DNA of 61,988 nucleotides, taken from Chitinispirillaceae bacterium (lineage in GTDB: Bacteria > Fibrobacterota > Chitinivibrionia > Chitinivibrionales > Chitinispirillaceae). The position numbers and the translations under genes were made by a program. The stretch covers positions 1 to 61,988 of the forward strand of contig JAFGIW010000091.1 of the NCBI GenBank assembly GCA_016929415.1, written 5' to 3'. Shown piece by piece: positions 42,335 to 51,807 of the stretch; the first letter of the stretch is position 1, and every line of letters begins with the position of its first letter. The notes under the pieces were generated by a model. The model was given only the letters and a program-made list of their open reading frames with translations. It ran no database searches and was not told the origin of the DNA.

Positions 42335-43195
42335 ATGACCATCACTGAACACGACCTGATCTCCCGGATCGTCGGTCAGGCACTCGAAGAAGACCTCGGC
42401 AGTGCCGGGGACGTCACCTCCACGGCGCTGTTTTCTCCCGGCGACACGGCCGCGGCGATAATCCGCAGTAAATCGACCGGCGTTCTTTCCGGCACCCGAC
42501 TGATCGAGCCGGTCTTCTCCCGGTGCGATCAACGCATCGAGCTTGATATCCAGTGCATCGACGGCGCGCCGCTCGAGCCGGGAACAGTCATCTGCACGGC
42601 GACCGGACCGGTCCGAGGTATTCTCGCGGGTGAACGGACGGTGCTTAACTTTCTGCAGCGGTTGAGCGGCATCGCGACGCTCACCTCACGGTTTGCCGGG
42701 GCAATCGCGCACACGAAAGCACGCATTCTTGACACCAGAAAGACCGCGCCGATGCTGCGTTTTCTCGAAAAGCAGGCGGTGCTTCACGGCGGCGGCGGCA
42801 ATCACCGTTTCGGACTCTACGACATGATCCTCATCAAGAGCACGCATGTCCGACACGGCGGCGGCGTGGTCGCGGCACTCGAAAGGGCGCTTGCGTTCCG
42901 CAACAGCGGCGACCGGGGCGTGAAAATCGAAATCGAGGTACAGTCGTTCGGGGAGTTCACGACGGCGAGCGGCCTCGGACCCGACCGCATCATGCTCGAC
43001 AACATGCCTCCCGAGGCGATGCGCCGCTGCGTCGCCCATCGGGATGTCCACGCGCCCGCCGTGGAACTTGAGGCGAGCGGTTCGATCACGCTTGATACCG
43101 TCGCCGCCGTCGCGGAAACCGGCATCGATTTCATCTCAATCGGTGTCCTGACGCACAGCGCCCCGGCACTTGACATCCACCTGATCATCCAGTAG
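42335..43195 (+). CDS. nadC: Nicotinate-nucleotide pyrophosphorylase (carboxylating)
   Basis: NadC makes nicotinate mononucleotide and CO2 from quinolinate and PRPP in de novo NAD synthesis. The 286-residue protein has the family motifs ALEEDLGSAGDVTS, GERTVLNFLQRLSGIAT, ILDTRKTAPMLRFLEKQAV, HGGGGNHRFGLYDMILIK, EIEVQSFGEF and MLDNM. After LIK the usual DNH is replaced by STH. It is followed 9 nt later by birA, so the two cofactor genes are likely co-transcribed. Confidence 0.93.
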   Translation: MTITEHDLISRIVGQALEEDLGSAGDVTSTALFSPGDTAAAIIRSKSTGVLSGTRLIEPVFSRCDQRIELDIQCIDGAPLEPGTVICTATGPVRGILAGERTVLNFLQRLSGIATLTSRFAGAIAHTKARILDTRKTAPMLRFLEKQAVLHGGGGNHRFGLYDMILIKSTHVRHGGGVVAALERALAFRNSGDRGVKIEIEVQSFGEFTTASGLGPDRIMLDNMPPEAMRRCVAHRDVHAPAVELEASGSITLDTVAAVAETGIDFISIGVLTHSAPALDIHLIIQ

Positions 43196-43204
43196 CGACT
43201 GTCC

Positions 43205-43939
43205 ATGATACCCCACGTGCTTTCAGGCCTCTCCTTTATCGAACGGTTTTACTCCTACCCGACCCTGCCCTCCACCAACGAAACGGCCAAAGCGTTTCGT
43301 CACCGGCCCGCGAAGGGTTTTTATTGCATACAGGCCGACCGGCAGACCGCCGGCAGAGGACGCCGCGGAGCCTCATTTTTTTCCGATACCCCCGGCGGGC
43401 TCTGGGTAAGCCTCGTAACAGCGCTTACCGACACGGCTGATCATTTTTCATATAATCGGGCCGTCTCCCTGGCGATCACCCTGACGATCGCGCAGTGCGG
43501 AACCGATCTTCCCATCGCGATCAAATGGCCCAACGACATTTACTGGGGAAAAAAGAAAATCTGCGGCATACTCCTCGAAAACCATCCCCTGTTCGAGGAT
43601 CTGCTCATCATCGGCTTCGGCATCAACGTGAATATCCGGCAGGACGAGTTCCCGCCGCAGCTGCGATCCCTCGCAACATCGATACTCATCGAGACCGGAC
43701 GGAAGTGCTCCCTCGGTGCGCTGCTGCGCACGGTTCTGAAACAGTACATGGTCGTCCTTGCAGCCGATAAGCAGAAAGTGCATGCACTCTATTCCAACCG
43801 GCTTTACGGCAGGGGAACAAAGATAACCATCAACGGAATGACCGGCACTTTCTCATCGGTCGAGCCCGACGGACAGTTGAAACTGGTAACCGGCGGTACC
43901 ACGGTACTTGTCAATTCCGGGTCGCCGGTGTTTCTGTAG
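43205..43939 (+). CDS. birA: Biotin--[acetyl-CoA-carboxylase] ligase, monofunctional
   Basis: The enzyme activates biotin with ATP and attaches it to BCCP. Motifs: the nucleotide loop around QTAGRGRRGASFFSDTPGGL, IAIKWPNDIYWGKKKICGIL, GFGINVNI, and a C-terminal SH3-like cap (LYGRGTKITINGMTGTFSSV). At 244 residues it lacks the N-terminal winged-helix of E. coli BirA, so it cannot repress biotin genes. Directly after nadC. Confidence 0.93.
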   Translation: MIPHVLSGLSFIERFYSYPTLPSTNETAKAFRHRPAKGFYCIQADRQTAGRGRRGASFFSDTPGGLWVSLVTALTDTADHFSYNRAVSLAITLTIAQCGTDLPIAIKWPNDIYWGKKKICGILLENHPLFEDLLIIGFGINVNIRQDEFPPQLRSLATSILIETGRKCSLGALLRTVLKQYMVVLAADKQKVHALYSNRLYGRGTKITINGMTGTFSSVEPDGQLKLVTGGTTVLVNSGSPVFL

Positions 43940-44013
43940 TCGGGGAGAGAGCGCTAACGGCTGCAAGCTGGGGACGCCCCGGATCCGGTTATGTCGGAAC
44001 CCTCCGTCCTGGG

Positions 44014-45570
44014 TCAGGGCGGACGTCGATCGATTTCATACAATGCAAACGGTTCCCTTCGTTTAATACAGCGCACATGTCCGCTTCCCGCCCAGGCATG
44101 GATGAGGTCCAGTGTCGGCCGGTCGCACGAATCGAGTAATGCGAAACGTATAGTGTAGACATCGGCCAGAATACCGAACTTTTCCGGTGTTTCGAATTCG
44201 AGCACGTTTACAACACGCTGATCATGTAGAAACGCATATCCTCCCAGAAACGAACTTACCACGGCTGCGGAATCCGGAACAATCGACCCGGTCTCGGCAA
44301 TCACCTCCCGTGCCGTCCGGTCAAGCGCCCGTTCGCTTCCCCGGGGCGAACAATAGTGTTCGAGCGGATACGCCACCGTCAGAAGCGGGAGTGCCGTGAG
44401 CGCAAGCGGGATGCCGTAACGAAAGGCCGGACGGCGAAACCGCTGCGCGCAAAACGCAATTCCCTCACCTGCGCACAGGTAGAGGACAAGGTAATAGACC
44501 ATCACATACCGGTCGACCCAGAAGCCGTAAGCCGTATACGCCATCAGCCCCATGTAAGGGACCGAAAACACCAGCACATTGCACCAGAACCGATGCGTAT
44601 GACGAAGCCGCCATATACCGAGGGCAATGAAAGGAAATAAAGCGGGCGTAAGGTGATGATCGTGAGTCAGTAGCTGCAATAAAAGGCTTTTCAGCCCTAG
44701 GAGCGGACGCAGCACGAAGGTGAACAGCAGGCCGTGGGAGGTTATATAGGCGCCTAAATCCGGCCGCGGCAGAGCGACGCCGAACACCTCCTTCATCGAA
44801 TCAGTAAAGAGGACGAATCCGGTGAACTGATAGAGTGGTGTTCCGAAATGGACAATGTTTCTGATCATCCAGGGAAGGGCCAACAGGCAGAAAGGAGCAA
44901 GGAAAAACAGGAAACGAATAAAGCGCTCCCGGTTTCCGCCTCGGTGGAAAAAAGAGAAGGCAAGCGGAGCAAGGAGAAAAATAGCCGATGTCTTCATGAG
45001 AAAGAGCGCTCCGACGGCACAGCCGATGATCGAAGCGCGCAGGCGTGATTCGGGGGCGTGTTCGGCCGTCAGGAGCACAATGAAAAATCCGAACGCCATC
45101 GTGACATCATTATAAATATGGGCGCTGTTTATGATAAAGATCGGACTGACGCCGACGAACACCATACTGATGAGCGCCGCCGATGCGCCAAACCGTTTTT
45201 TTACAAGGATGCCGTAAAGCAATGACAACAACCCGAAGAGGATGCTATTCATTACTTGGGCGGCGCGAAAAAGGTCATGAGTGAATACGCCGCCCATCCT
45301 GATGATGATCGGGAAGAGCGGGGAGCGGTTGTCTTCGGGGTGGGGAAGGCTGCGGCGGGGATACAGATCATGTTCGACGACATTACTTTCAAGAAATTGA
45401 CCGGTGAATGCCCTTGCCGCCATGCGCAGCCAGGGTCCCTCGTCGCCTTCGGGAAATGCGTGCTTGAAGGCAACGTTGCCCCGGATGAAAAGTGAGCAGC
45501 AGCAGATAACCATCATCACCGGGAGGAAAACCGGTAGACGGCGGGGTTGTTGATCCGTCGGGTGCGCCAT
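44014..45570 (-). CDS. GT39/ArnT-like membrane glycosyltransferase
   Basis: The 518-residue integral membrane protein has about ten helices. The first periplasmic loop carries the catalytic-type acidic motif FPEGDEGPWLRMA. Later come LFPIIIRMGGVF and a C-terminal soluble part (VVSSFLGGYAFLHDQRVVNV). The layout matches PMT_2/ArnT-type transferases that move sugars from a polyprenyl-phosphate carrier to lipid or protein acceptors outside the inner membrane. Last gene of the four-gene surface-carbohydrate cluster, 5 nt after the GT9 gene. Confidence 0.75.
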   Translation of the reverse strand: MAHPTDQQPRRLPVFLPVMMVICCCSLFIRGNVAFKHAFPEGDEGPWLRMAARAFTGQFLESNVVEHDLYPRRSLPHPEDNRSPLFPIIIRMGGVFTHDLFRAAQVMNSILFGLLSLLYGILVKKRFGASAALISMVFVGVSPIFIINSAHIYNDVTMAFGFFIVLLTAEHAPESRLRASIIGCAVGALFLMKTSAIFLLAPLAFSFFHRGGNRERFIRFLFFLAPFCLLALPWMIRNIVHFGTPLYQFTGFVLFTDSMKEVFGVALPRPDLGAYITSHGLLFTFVLRPLLGLKSLLLQLLTHDHHLTPALFPFIALGIWRLRHTHRFWCNVLVFSVPYMGLMAYTAYGFWVDRYVMVYYLVLYLCAGEGIAFCAQRFRRPAFRYGIPLALTALPLLTVAYPLEHYCSPRGSERALDRTAREVIAETGSIVPDSAAVVSSFLGGYAFLHDQRVVNVLEFETPEKFGILADVYTIRFALLDSCDRPTLDLIHAWAGSGHVRCIKRREPFALYEIDRRPP

Positions 45571-45575
45571 GAGGG

Positions 45576-46835
45576 CTACCTGTTTCTCCGTACAATACCA
45601 AGCGGCTGCTGCGTCTCGGAATGGCGGTACGTTATGTCCGGCAGGAAAGGCGACGGTGCCCTGTCATTCAGGACGCCGATGGCGGCGTGAAATACTTCGT
45701 CAACTGAAATCGCTTTCATGCAGGCGTTGTCGCCGTTGCAGGGAGGAGTATCGAATTCATGAACGCAGGGGCTGCAGTAGACGTTTTTATAGATCGGCAG
45801 TATCCCGGGCAGGGAACCGTATTGCGCCGGAGAGCAGGGGCCGAAGAGCGCGATGACTTTCGTTTTCAAGGCGGACGCGCAGTGAAGGGGTCCGGAGTCG
45901 TTGGTGATGAGCAGCCGGACGCTTTTAAGGAGCGCGAGCATTTCGCCGATCGACAGCCTGCCCGCGAGGTTGACAACCCGTGAGGGGCTTGTGCCGGGGA
46001 CTTGTGCCGCTATGCTTTCGACATACGCCCGTTCGGCGGGCGAACCGATGAACAGGATATTGACTCCGGGCAACGCGGCCAGCAGCCGGCGCGACAGTTG
46101 CGCGAAATTGGCGCCGCTCCATCTCCGCTCGATGCGCAGATCGGAGGCATTGGGATTGATGACGATAGAGTGGGCTGCCGACGCGATGCCGTGGCGATTG
46201 CAGGTCTGTTCCATCGAGGCGATTTCCCGCTCGGTCGGCAACGGTGGCTCGACCTCTTTACATAGGGTGGTGCATCCCGCAATGGCGGCGATCTGGAGAT
46301 AGGCGCGGGAGATCGGCGCCTTGATGTTGAAGTAGACCATGTGCGTGTAAATGCCGTTGCGGGTACCGAACCGGCCCTTGAAGAAACCGAAGCGCAGCCG
46401 AGCGCAGCTGTATGCGGTGAGCAGCGAACTGAAATGGGAATAAATTTCCAGATCGATATAACAATCGGGGCGGATCATCCAGAGTCGCGCCAGCAGCAGC
46501 AGCGTCGTGCCCAGTAACGAGAAAAAATTCCGGTCATCGATGGTGAGTATCGTATCGACGGATGCTATCCGTTGAATCAGGTTTTTATTGGTATCGGTCG
46601 AGACGAAAATGACACTGCATTGCGGATAATTCTCCTTGATGGATCGAAGTAACGGCGTCGCCTGAATGATGCTCCCCATGCCGATGAGTTTGCAGACAAC
46701 GATTGTCCGGTATGAAGCGGGCAGCGTGTGTGAGCGGTTGAGAAGTCTGCCGGCAAGATGGGCGATACCGTTTATCGCAATGGCGACGGCGGCGCCGACG
46801 GTACGGTCGATCTCGATTTTACGTTGTATGTGCAT
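45576..46835 (-). CDS. Family 9 glycosyltransferase (ADP-heptose:LPS heptosyltransferase-like)
   Basis: The 419-residue protein has the GT9 pattern: N-terminal VVCKLIGMGSIIQATPLLRS, SVIFVSTDTNK, the C-terminal Rossmann motifs VINPNASDLRIERRW, LFIGSPAERAYVESIA, VVNLAGRLSIGEMLALLKS, and the donor site LLITNDSGPLHCASALKTKV. A CSPCVHEFDTPPCNGDNAC stretch near the end is Cys-rich, as in many GT9 proteins. Members extend the LPS core. It overlaps the radical SAM gene by 17 nt. Confidence 0.88.
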   Translation of the reverse strand: MHIQRKIEIDRTVGAAVAIAINGIAHLAGRLLNRSHTLPASYRTIVVCKLIGMGSIIQATPLLRSIKENYPQCSVIFVSTDTNKNLIQRIASVDTILTIDDRNFFSLLGTTLLLLARLWMIRPDCYIDLEIYSHFSSLLTAYSCARLRFGFFKGRFGTRNGIYTHMVYFNIKAPISRAYLQIAAIAGCTTLCKEVEPPLPTEREIASMEQTCNRHGIASAAHSIVINPNASDLRIERRWSGANFAQLSRRLLAALPGVNILFIGSPAERAYVESIAAQVPGTSPSRVVNLAGRLSIGEMLALLKSVRLLITNDSGPLHCASALKTKVIALFGPCSPAQYGSLPGILPIYKNVYCSPCVHEFDTPPCNGDNACMKAISVDEVFHAAIGVLNDRAPSPFLPDITYRHSETQQPLGIVRRNR

Positions 46836-48282
46836 TCCCGGGAGCGCTCCTTTCGTGTGCCGATGAAAACAGACGTTTGAAATTGCGCATGCCGATTGAT
46901 GCCGCAGAAAAAATGTTCAGGCGTTCGCTTCGCATGTAGCACCACGCATAACCGGCCAGAAAGAGTAAGGTATACAGGGGGTTGTTCGGCAACCGTATAC
47001 ATTTTCTCAACACCATCATCGGCAGATGCAGTTTGACGGCGACAATAAACAACCGTTGAATATTAATCATTTCTCGGCGCCACCGAGACGCGGCGATACT
47101 TGTCTGGAAGAATGAAAACGGTTGCTTCCCGCGATCGGAGTCGTTGATCAAGCCCCGTTGCAGTGCGCTGTCGGTCAACTCGGTTCCAGGAAGGGGGAAA
47201 TACAGCGAGCACCAGGGATAATCGGTACCTATGGCCTTGTTCAGAGCGACCGTTGCCAGCGCCTGTTCTAGGGTTTCACCGGGCAGGCCGACCATGTTGT
47301 AGGTGCGAAACGGGATGCGGTTTTTTTTTAGCAGCGCCGCGGCATTTCGTATGTGGTCATTGCTGATCTCCTTACCCAACACCGAATCGCGTAGCGCTTC
47401 ATCACCGGTTTCTATGCCGAAAAACAGGCGGGAACATCCGCTTTCCCGCAACGCCTCGACGGCCTCTTCGGTAAGTTTATCGGCGGTCGCCAGGCAGAGG
47501 TAGGGAAGGCCGATACGGTTACGGTAAAGCATCAAAAATCGGTCAAGCCATTCGCGATCAACCACGAACGTGTCGTCCTGGAAATACACCGTTTTCAATC
47601 CATAGGTCCTGCGAACCCCGTCGATTTCATTGATGACGTTCTGCGGGCTTCGCCGTCGCAGGTAACGTCCTTTTCCCCGGTATATTTTCTGCAGAGCATG
47701 ATTGGAGCAGTAACTGCAGTGGTAGGGGCAACCCCGGCCGGTCATAAACGGCAGCCGGGAGGAACGGAGATGGCGGAAGTGATCAAAATAAACGCTCCGG
47801 TCGGGGAACGGAAGGGTGTCAAGATCGGCAATGAGCGGCCTGACGTCGTTGGCGTGTACGTTGCCTGCTTTTTTAACCCATAAATTGGGTATATTGGCGA
47901 CATCGCTCCCAGTCGTGACCGCACGGGCAAGATCGACCAATGCGCCCTCCCCTTCACCGCGGCAGACGATATCCACCGGATCCTGTTCGATCATTTCGGG
48001 GAAAAAAGTCGGATGCGGCCCGCCGAAAACGCGCAGTGCCGAGGGAAATTGTTGTGAGAGTTCCGCCGCCGCCCCGATTGCCCATAAGTGAAGTCCGGTC
48101 GTACAGGAAAATGCGAGAATGTCCGGGTGAAAATCGTTAAGCCGTTTGCGATACGCCTTCTCCCCCGGCTCGTTCTCGATGAGGACGGCAACCGCATGGC
48201 CGTCAGCTTTTAAAACCGCCGCGAGCGATTCTGTTCCGGGATATTCAAAGAAAAGTGACTGGATAAAAGCGACGCGGGCCAT
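46819..48282 (-). CDS. B12-binding-domain radical SAM protein
   Basis: The 487-residue class-B radical SAM enzyme has an N-terminal cobalamin-binding-like Rossmann domain (about 1-140; FGGPHPTFFPE, VCRGEGEGALVDL), a radical SAM core with cluster motif CPYHCSYCSN (about residue 190), YFQDDTFVVDREWLDRFL and LFFGIETGDEALRDSVLG, and a C-terminal helical tail. Such enzymes methylate or rearrange unactivated carbons, often on lipids, sugars or phosphonates. Position between a methyltransferase and a GT9 gene suggests a surface glycolipid modification. Confidence 0.85.
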   Translation of the reverse strand: MARVAFIQSLFFEYPGTESLAAVLKADGHAVAVLIENEPGEKAYRKRLNDFHPDILAFSCTTGLHLWAIGAAAELSQQFPSALRVFGGPHPTFFPEMIEQDPVDIVCRGEGEGALVDLARAVTTGSDVANIPNLWVKKAGNVHANDVRPLIADLDTLPFPDRSVYFDHFRHLRSSRLPFMTGRGCPYHCSYCSNHALQKIYRGKGRYLRRRSPQNVINEIDGVRRTYGLKTVYFQDDTFVVDREWLDRFLMLYRNRIGLPYLCLATADKLTEEAVEALRESGCSRLFFGIETGDEALRDSVLGKEISNDHIRNAAALLKKNRIPFRTYNMVGLPGETLEQALATVALNKAIGTDYPWCSLYFPLPGTELTDSALQRGLINDSDRGKQPFSFFQTSIAASRWRREMINIQRLFIVAVKLHLPMMVLRKCIRLPNNPLYTLLFLAGYAWCYMRSERLNIFSAASIGMRNFKRLFSSAHERSAPGNAHTT

Positions 48283-48285
48283 GTA

Positions 48286-49149
48286 TCACCTCGTCCGCCG
48301 TGCAATGACGAACAATTCTCCGGTATGAACGCGCAGCGGTGCCGTCCGTAAATGCTTCGGCAGTATCCGCGGGAGCAACGAGAAGAGCGGACCGAACAGC
48401 GCCGACGGATAGGCGCGGAAATAGGCGTCGATATAGGCGATAGTCAACCGTTTGCCCGCCGCTCCACGGTGGAGAATTTCGAAATGACTGTTCCGCAACA
48501 ACCGATCGATGGTCGGCAATGAGAAGTAACTGCAGTGTTCCGGCTTAAACTGAGGCCACCTTTTTCCGAGAATTCTGCATGACCATGCGGCACTATCGGC
48601 GGTCGAGAGGGCAAGAAGACCCCCCGGCTTGATGATCCTGCCGATTTCGTTGATGAATGATACCGGATCGTCGAGGTGTTCGATCACATCGAATGCGGTA
48701 ATCGCATCAAACCGGTTGTCGTCATAATGCGCCTCATGCAAGGTCCCGTAAAAAACACGGCCGCCGAACCGTTTTTTTGCCTCCGCGGCGGCGAAGGAGG
48801 AAATTTCCACCCCGGCGGCATCCCATCCTTGCTGAACTGCTATTTCAAGAAAACAGCCTGCAGCGCAGCCGATATCAAGCAACGATCCGCGCAGGGAGGT
48901 AAAACGGGCAATGGCCCTGAGCCAGGAAGCAAAGGTTGCATTCTTACCGATGCGCCACGGAGACTGATCACCCTGTGCAATCTCCCAGGGGCTGTAATAG
49001 GTTTCGTCATAGTGGTGTGGCGGTACGTCATTTTGCATGCCGGATACACGGCTGAAAATAAAACCGCACTTACACCGGAAGTACGTGCGGTTTTCTTTTT
49101 TAAAAATTATACGGTTTGATTCCGCATGGCATAAAGCGCAAACGGGCAT
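48286..49149 (-). CDS. SAM-dependent methyltransferase with N-terminal zinc ribbon
   Basis: The 287-residue protein starts with a Cys pair ribbon (CALCHAES ... FRCKCGFIF), then a class I methyltransferase fold: LLDIGCAAGCFLEIAVQQGW (motif I), GVEISSFAAAEA, DAITAFDVIEHLDDPVSFI and IKPGGLLALST. The C-terminus is basic with a weakly hydrophobic stretch. Zinc-ribbon methyltransferases of this type methylate sugars or polyprenyl-linked intermediates. First gene of the minus-strand cluster, 3 nt before the radical SAM gene. Confidence 0.88.
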   Translation of the reverse strand: MPVCALCHAESNRIIFKKENRTYFRCKCGFIFSRVSGMQNDVPPHHYDETYYSPWEIAQGDQSPWRIGKNATFASWLRAIARFTSLRGSLLDIGCAAGCFLEIAVQQGWDAAGVEISSFAAAEAKKRFGGRVFYGTLHEAHYDDNRFDAITAFDVIEHLDDPVSFINEIGRIIKPGGLLALSTADSAAWSCRILGKRWPQFKPEHCSYFSLPTIDRLLRNSHFEILHRGAAGKRLTIAYIDAYFRAYPSALFGPLFSLLPRILPKHLRTAPLRVHTGELFVIARRTR

Positions 49150-49307
49150 GGTATATTTACCTGGCGATCTCCTGTAGTGGCATGGTCGATAGGTCCGTCA
49201 TATTTTACATTATTGTCCTCCGGAGCGGCAACGAGAAAGGTTGTTACTTCCGACCATCGGGGCATTATATTTGGATTGGAAGAAGCCGGTTATGACCAAT
49301 TTACAAA

Positions 49308-50105
49308 ATGATTAACAGTACAACGATGTCGATTCAGCCCCCCCCCGTTCTCGCCCTGGACATCGGCAACACCCGGTCCAAGCTGGGATTCGTCGATGTG
49401 CGGCAGTACACCTGCATTGCCTCTACCGCGTTTCCGACCGGGGAAATCGCCGCGCGGCTGCTTCCCGCCGTTGCGGAGCTTGCCGCGTCACCGCCGGGAG
49501 CGATGAGTAAAACCGTCGCGCTTTCAAGCGTGGTGAAGGAGGCCGGGGCGACTGCGGTCAAGCTGCTCACCACCGCCGGTTTTTCGATACGTCAACTTGA
49601 CCCGACCGGTCCGCTCCCCCTGACCATCGCCTACGACTCCCCGCGCACCCTCGGTGCCGACCGGGTCGCCAATGCACTCTACGGGATAACCCTGTTCCCC
49701 GGCCGGGCACTCATCATCATCAGTACCGGTACGGCCATCACCATCGACTATATTGCCGAACGGATCTTTCATGGAGGCGCCATTCTTCCGGGAATCGGAC
49801 TGCAGTTTGGAAGCCTGCACCATGCCACGGATGCACTGCCGGCAATCGAGGGAATCGAACGGGCGGCAATTCCTACGCTTCCCGGCAACTCGACGGAAAA
49901 ATGCATCCTCGGCGGAGTGCTGCATGGAACCGCAACTGCAATCAGCGGCATCGTCGCCAGGTACTGCAAGCTTGCCGCCCCACGCGAACCCCTTATCCTC
50001 GCAACCGGCGGAGACTGGTCCTTGATTTCGCAGATCATTGATTTTAAGAGCATTGCGCTTCCCGATCTGACATTGATGGGGGCAGCCTGCCTCCTCAAGT
50101 ACTGA
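49308..50105 (+). CDS. coaX: Type III pantothenate kinase
   Basis: CoaX phosphorylates pantothenate in the first step of coenzyme A synthesis. The 265-residue ASKHA-fold enzyme has LALDIGNTRSKLGFV (phosphate 1), GADRVANALYGI, IISTGTAITIDYI (phosphate 2), GGAILPGIGLQ, LPGNSTEKCILGGVLHG and LATGGDWSLI. The start could also be the ATG at 49326; neither has a strong ribosome site. Confidence 0.92.
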   Translation: MINSTTMSIQPPPVLALDIGNTRSKLGFVDVRQYTCIASTAFPTGEIAARLLPAVAELAASPPGAMSKTVALSSVVKEAGATAVKLLTTAGFSIRQLDPTGPLPLTIAYDSPRTLGADRVANALYGITLFPGRALIIISTGTAITIDYIAERIFHGGAILPGIGLQFGSLHHATDALPAIEGIERAAIPTLPGNSTEKCILGGVLHGTATAISGIVARYCKLAAPREPLILATGGDWSLISQIIDFKSIALPDLTLMGAACLLKY

Positions 50106-50178
50106 ACGCACGTCACGATAATTTATCTTCGATTCCCTTTTCCACGATAATATTCTATATTATCTATTGATTCCGACT

Positions 50179-51807
50179 ATGAACCTTGATAATTCTTTAC
50201 TTCGTTACAAAATCAGAAAGAAAATCGGCACCGGCGGTATGGCGTCCGTTTTTCTTGCCAACGATACGTTGCTCAACCGCGAGGTCGCCCTGAAGATGGT
50301 GCACCCCCATCTGCTGCATCATCCGGAAACCATGAAACGTTTTGCGAACGAGGCGCGGGCGATCGCCGCCCTCTCGCATGAAAATATCATAAAAATTTTC
50401 GATTTCGGCGAGGCACGGTCGCGCCCCTTCCTCGTCATGGAGTATATCAATGGAATCACTCTCGAGGCGTTGATCGCCCGTGAAGGCACCATTCCCAATA
50501 TCGTGACCATAGAGATCGCTCTTCAGGTGCTTTCCGGGCTCATCTGCGCGCATGAAAAAGGCGTCTATCATCGCGACATAAAACCGGGAAATATCCTCGT
50601 CGACGACAGGGGATGCCTGCATATTACCGATTTCGGCATCGCCTATCTTGTCAATTCAGAGTCGGTGACGCTCACCGGCTCCTTTCTCGGCAGCCCGCAC
50701 TACATCTCGCCCGAACAGGTGTCGAATAAAACGGTGAGCGGTACTACCGACGTCTTCTCACTGGGAATTGTACTCTATCAATGCCTCACCGGAACAGCCC
50801 CTTTTTATGCAGACACTCCTCACGGCGTCATCAACGCGATACTCACGGTAGATCCGCCCTGTCCCGGCGTGAAAAATTCACGGATCCTGTTCTGGCTCTC
50901 CGACATTATCGAATCGTGCCTGATCAAGGATTCCTCCAAACGGCCCGGCAGCCGGGAGCTCTTTATCCGTCTAGAAAGCACCTGCCGGACCGAATCTATC
51001 AGGACCGGAAAAGACCGCATTGCTGCATTTGTCAACAATCGGGCGGCGGCGCGGGCGGCGGAAGTGACGGAAATCTTCACGCTTTACCGCGAGAGTGCCC
51101 TTACCGCACTCCGGCGACGACATACCGCCACTGCCCTGCGCTCGTTCGAACAGGCATCGCTCTTCGGCACGCTTGCGGCCTCCGATCGGAAGCTGATCGA
51201 CCGAGTTACACGGCAATCGTTCATCCGGCGCAGCATAATGATCGGTAGTGCCGCCGTTCTTGGCACAGTGCTGCTCATCCTCACAGCAGCATTTATTTTC
51301 AAATTGACGCTGCGTTCGCCCCGTTTACCTGCAGATCCGGCCATGCCGCAGCCGATTAAAACTGTTGGCAGGGACGATGTCAAGCCCCCTTCCGTACCCA
51401 ACCGCCAATTACCATTCGTCATACCCATCGATACGGGATCGTCTGCTTCCGGTTCCGGCGCGGCGGCAACCAAGAACAGGCGCTCTTTCTCCCCCCGCGC
51501 AGCCGAACCCTCTTCACCTCAACCCGACAAGGGCACCCCGGCCGCGCATGATGCGCCCGCGCCACCCCCGGCCGGTTTTTTCAAATGTTTCACCAATCCG
51601 CCGTGGGTAACGATTTATATTGATGACATCGAACGCGGAACAACGCCCACGCTTTCCGCCGTTCCCTTATCGCCGGGGAAGCATGTCTTACGTCTTGTCA
51701 AGCAACAATTCGCCGTCATCAAAGACACGGTCGACATCGTACCGGCGGAAACCGTGTTGGTCCGCATCCGCCTTACGCCGGAAAGGACGGAGGCGGTAAC
51801 GCCATGA
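50179..51807 (+). CDS. Ser/Thr protein kinase with C-terminal PEGA domain
   Basis: About 542 residues. The Hanks kinase is intact (about 8-265): GTGGMASVF, VALKMV, HRDIKPGNIL, DFGIAYLV, GSPHYISPEQV. After a helical linker come one helix (about 350-373; IMIGSAAVLGTVLLILTAAF), a Pro/Ser/Ala-rich periplasmic stretch, and a PEGA domain (about 467-537; PPWVTIYIDDIERGTTPT, LSPGKHVLRLVKQQF). The PEGA end is extracytoplasmic and may sense the wall or surface. Its stop overlaps the next gene by 4 nt (ATGA). That gene encodes an FHA-sigma54 activator, the likely substrate or reader. Confidence 0.9.
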   Translation: MNLDNSLLRYKIRKKIGTGGMASVFLANDTLLNREVALKMVHPHLLHHPETMKRFANEARAIAALSHENIIKIFDFGEARSRPFLVMEYINGITLEALIAREGTIPNIVTIEIALQVLSGLICAHEKGVYHRDIKPGNILVDDRGCLHITDFGIAYLVNSESVTLTGSFLGSPHYISPEQVSNKTVSGTTDVFSLGIVLYQCLTGTAPFYADTPHGVINAILTVDPPCPGVKNSRILFWLSDIIESCLIKDSSKRPGSRELFIRLESTCRTESIRTGKDRIAAFVNNRAAARAAEVTEIFTLYRESALTALRRRHTATALRSFEQASLFGTLAASDRKLIDRVTRQSFIRRSIMIGSAAVLGTVLLILTAAFIFKLTLRSPRLPADPAMPQPIKTVGRDDVKPPSVPNRQLPFVIPIDTGSSASGSGAAATKNRRSFSPRAAEPSSPQPDKGTPAAHDAPAPPPAGFFKCFTNPPWVTIYIDDIERGTTPTLSAVPLSPGKHVLRLVKQQFAVIKDTVDIVPAETVLVRIRLTPERTEAVTP

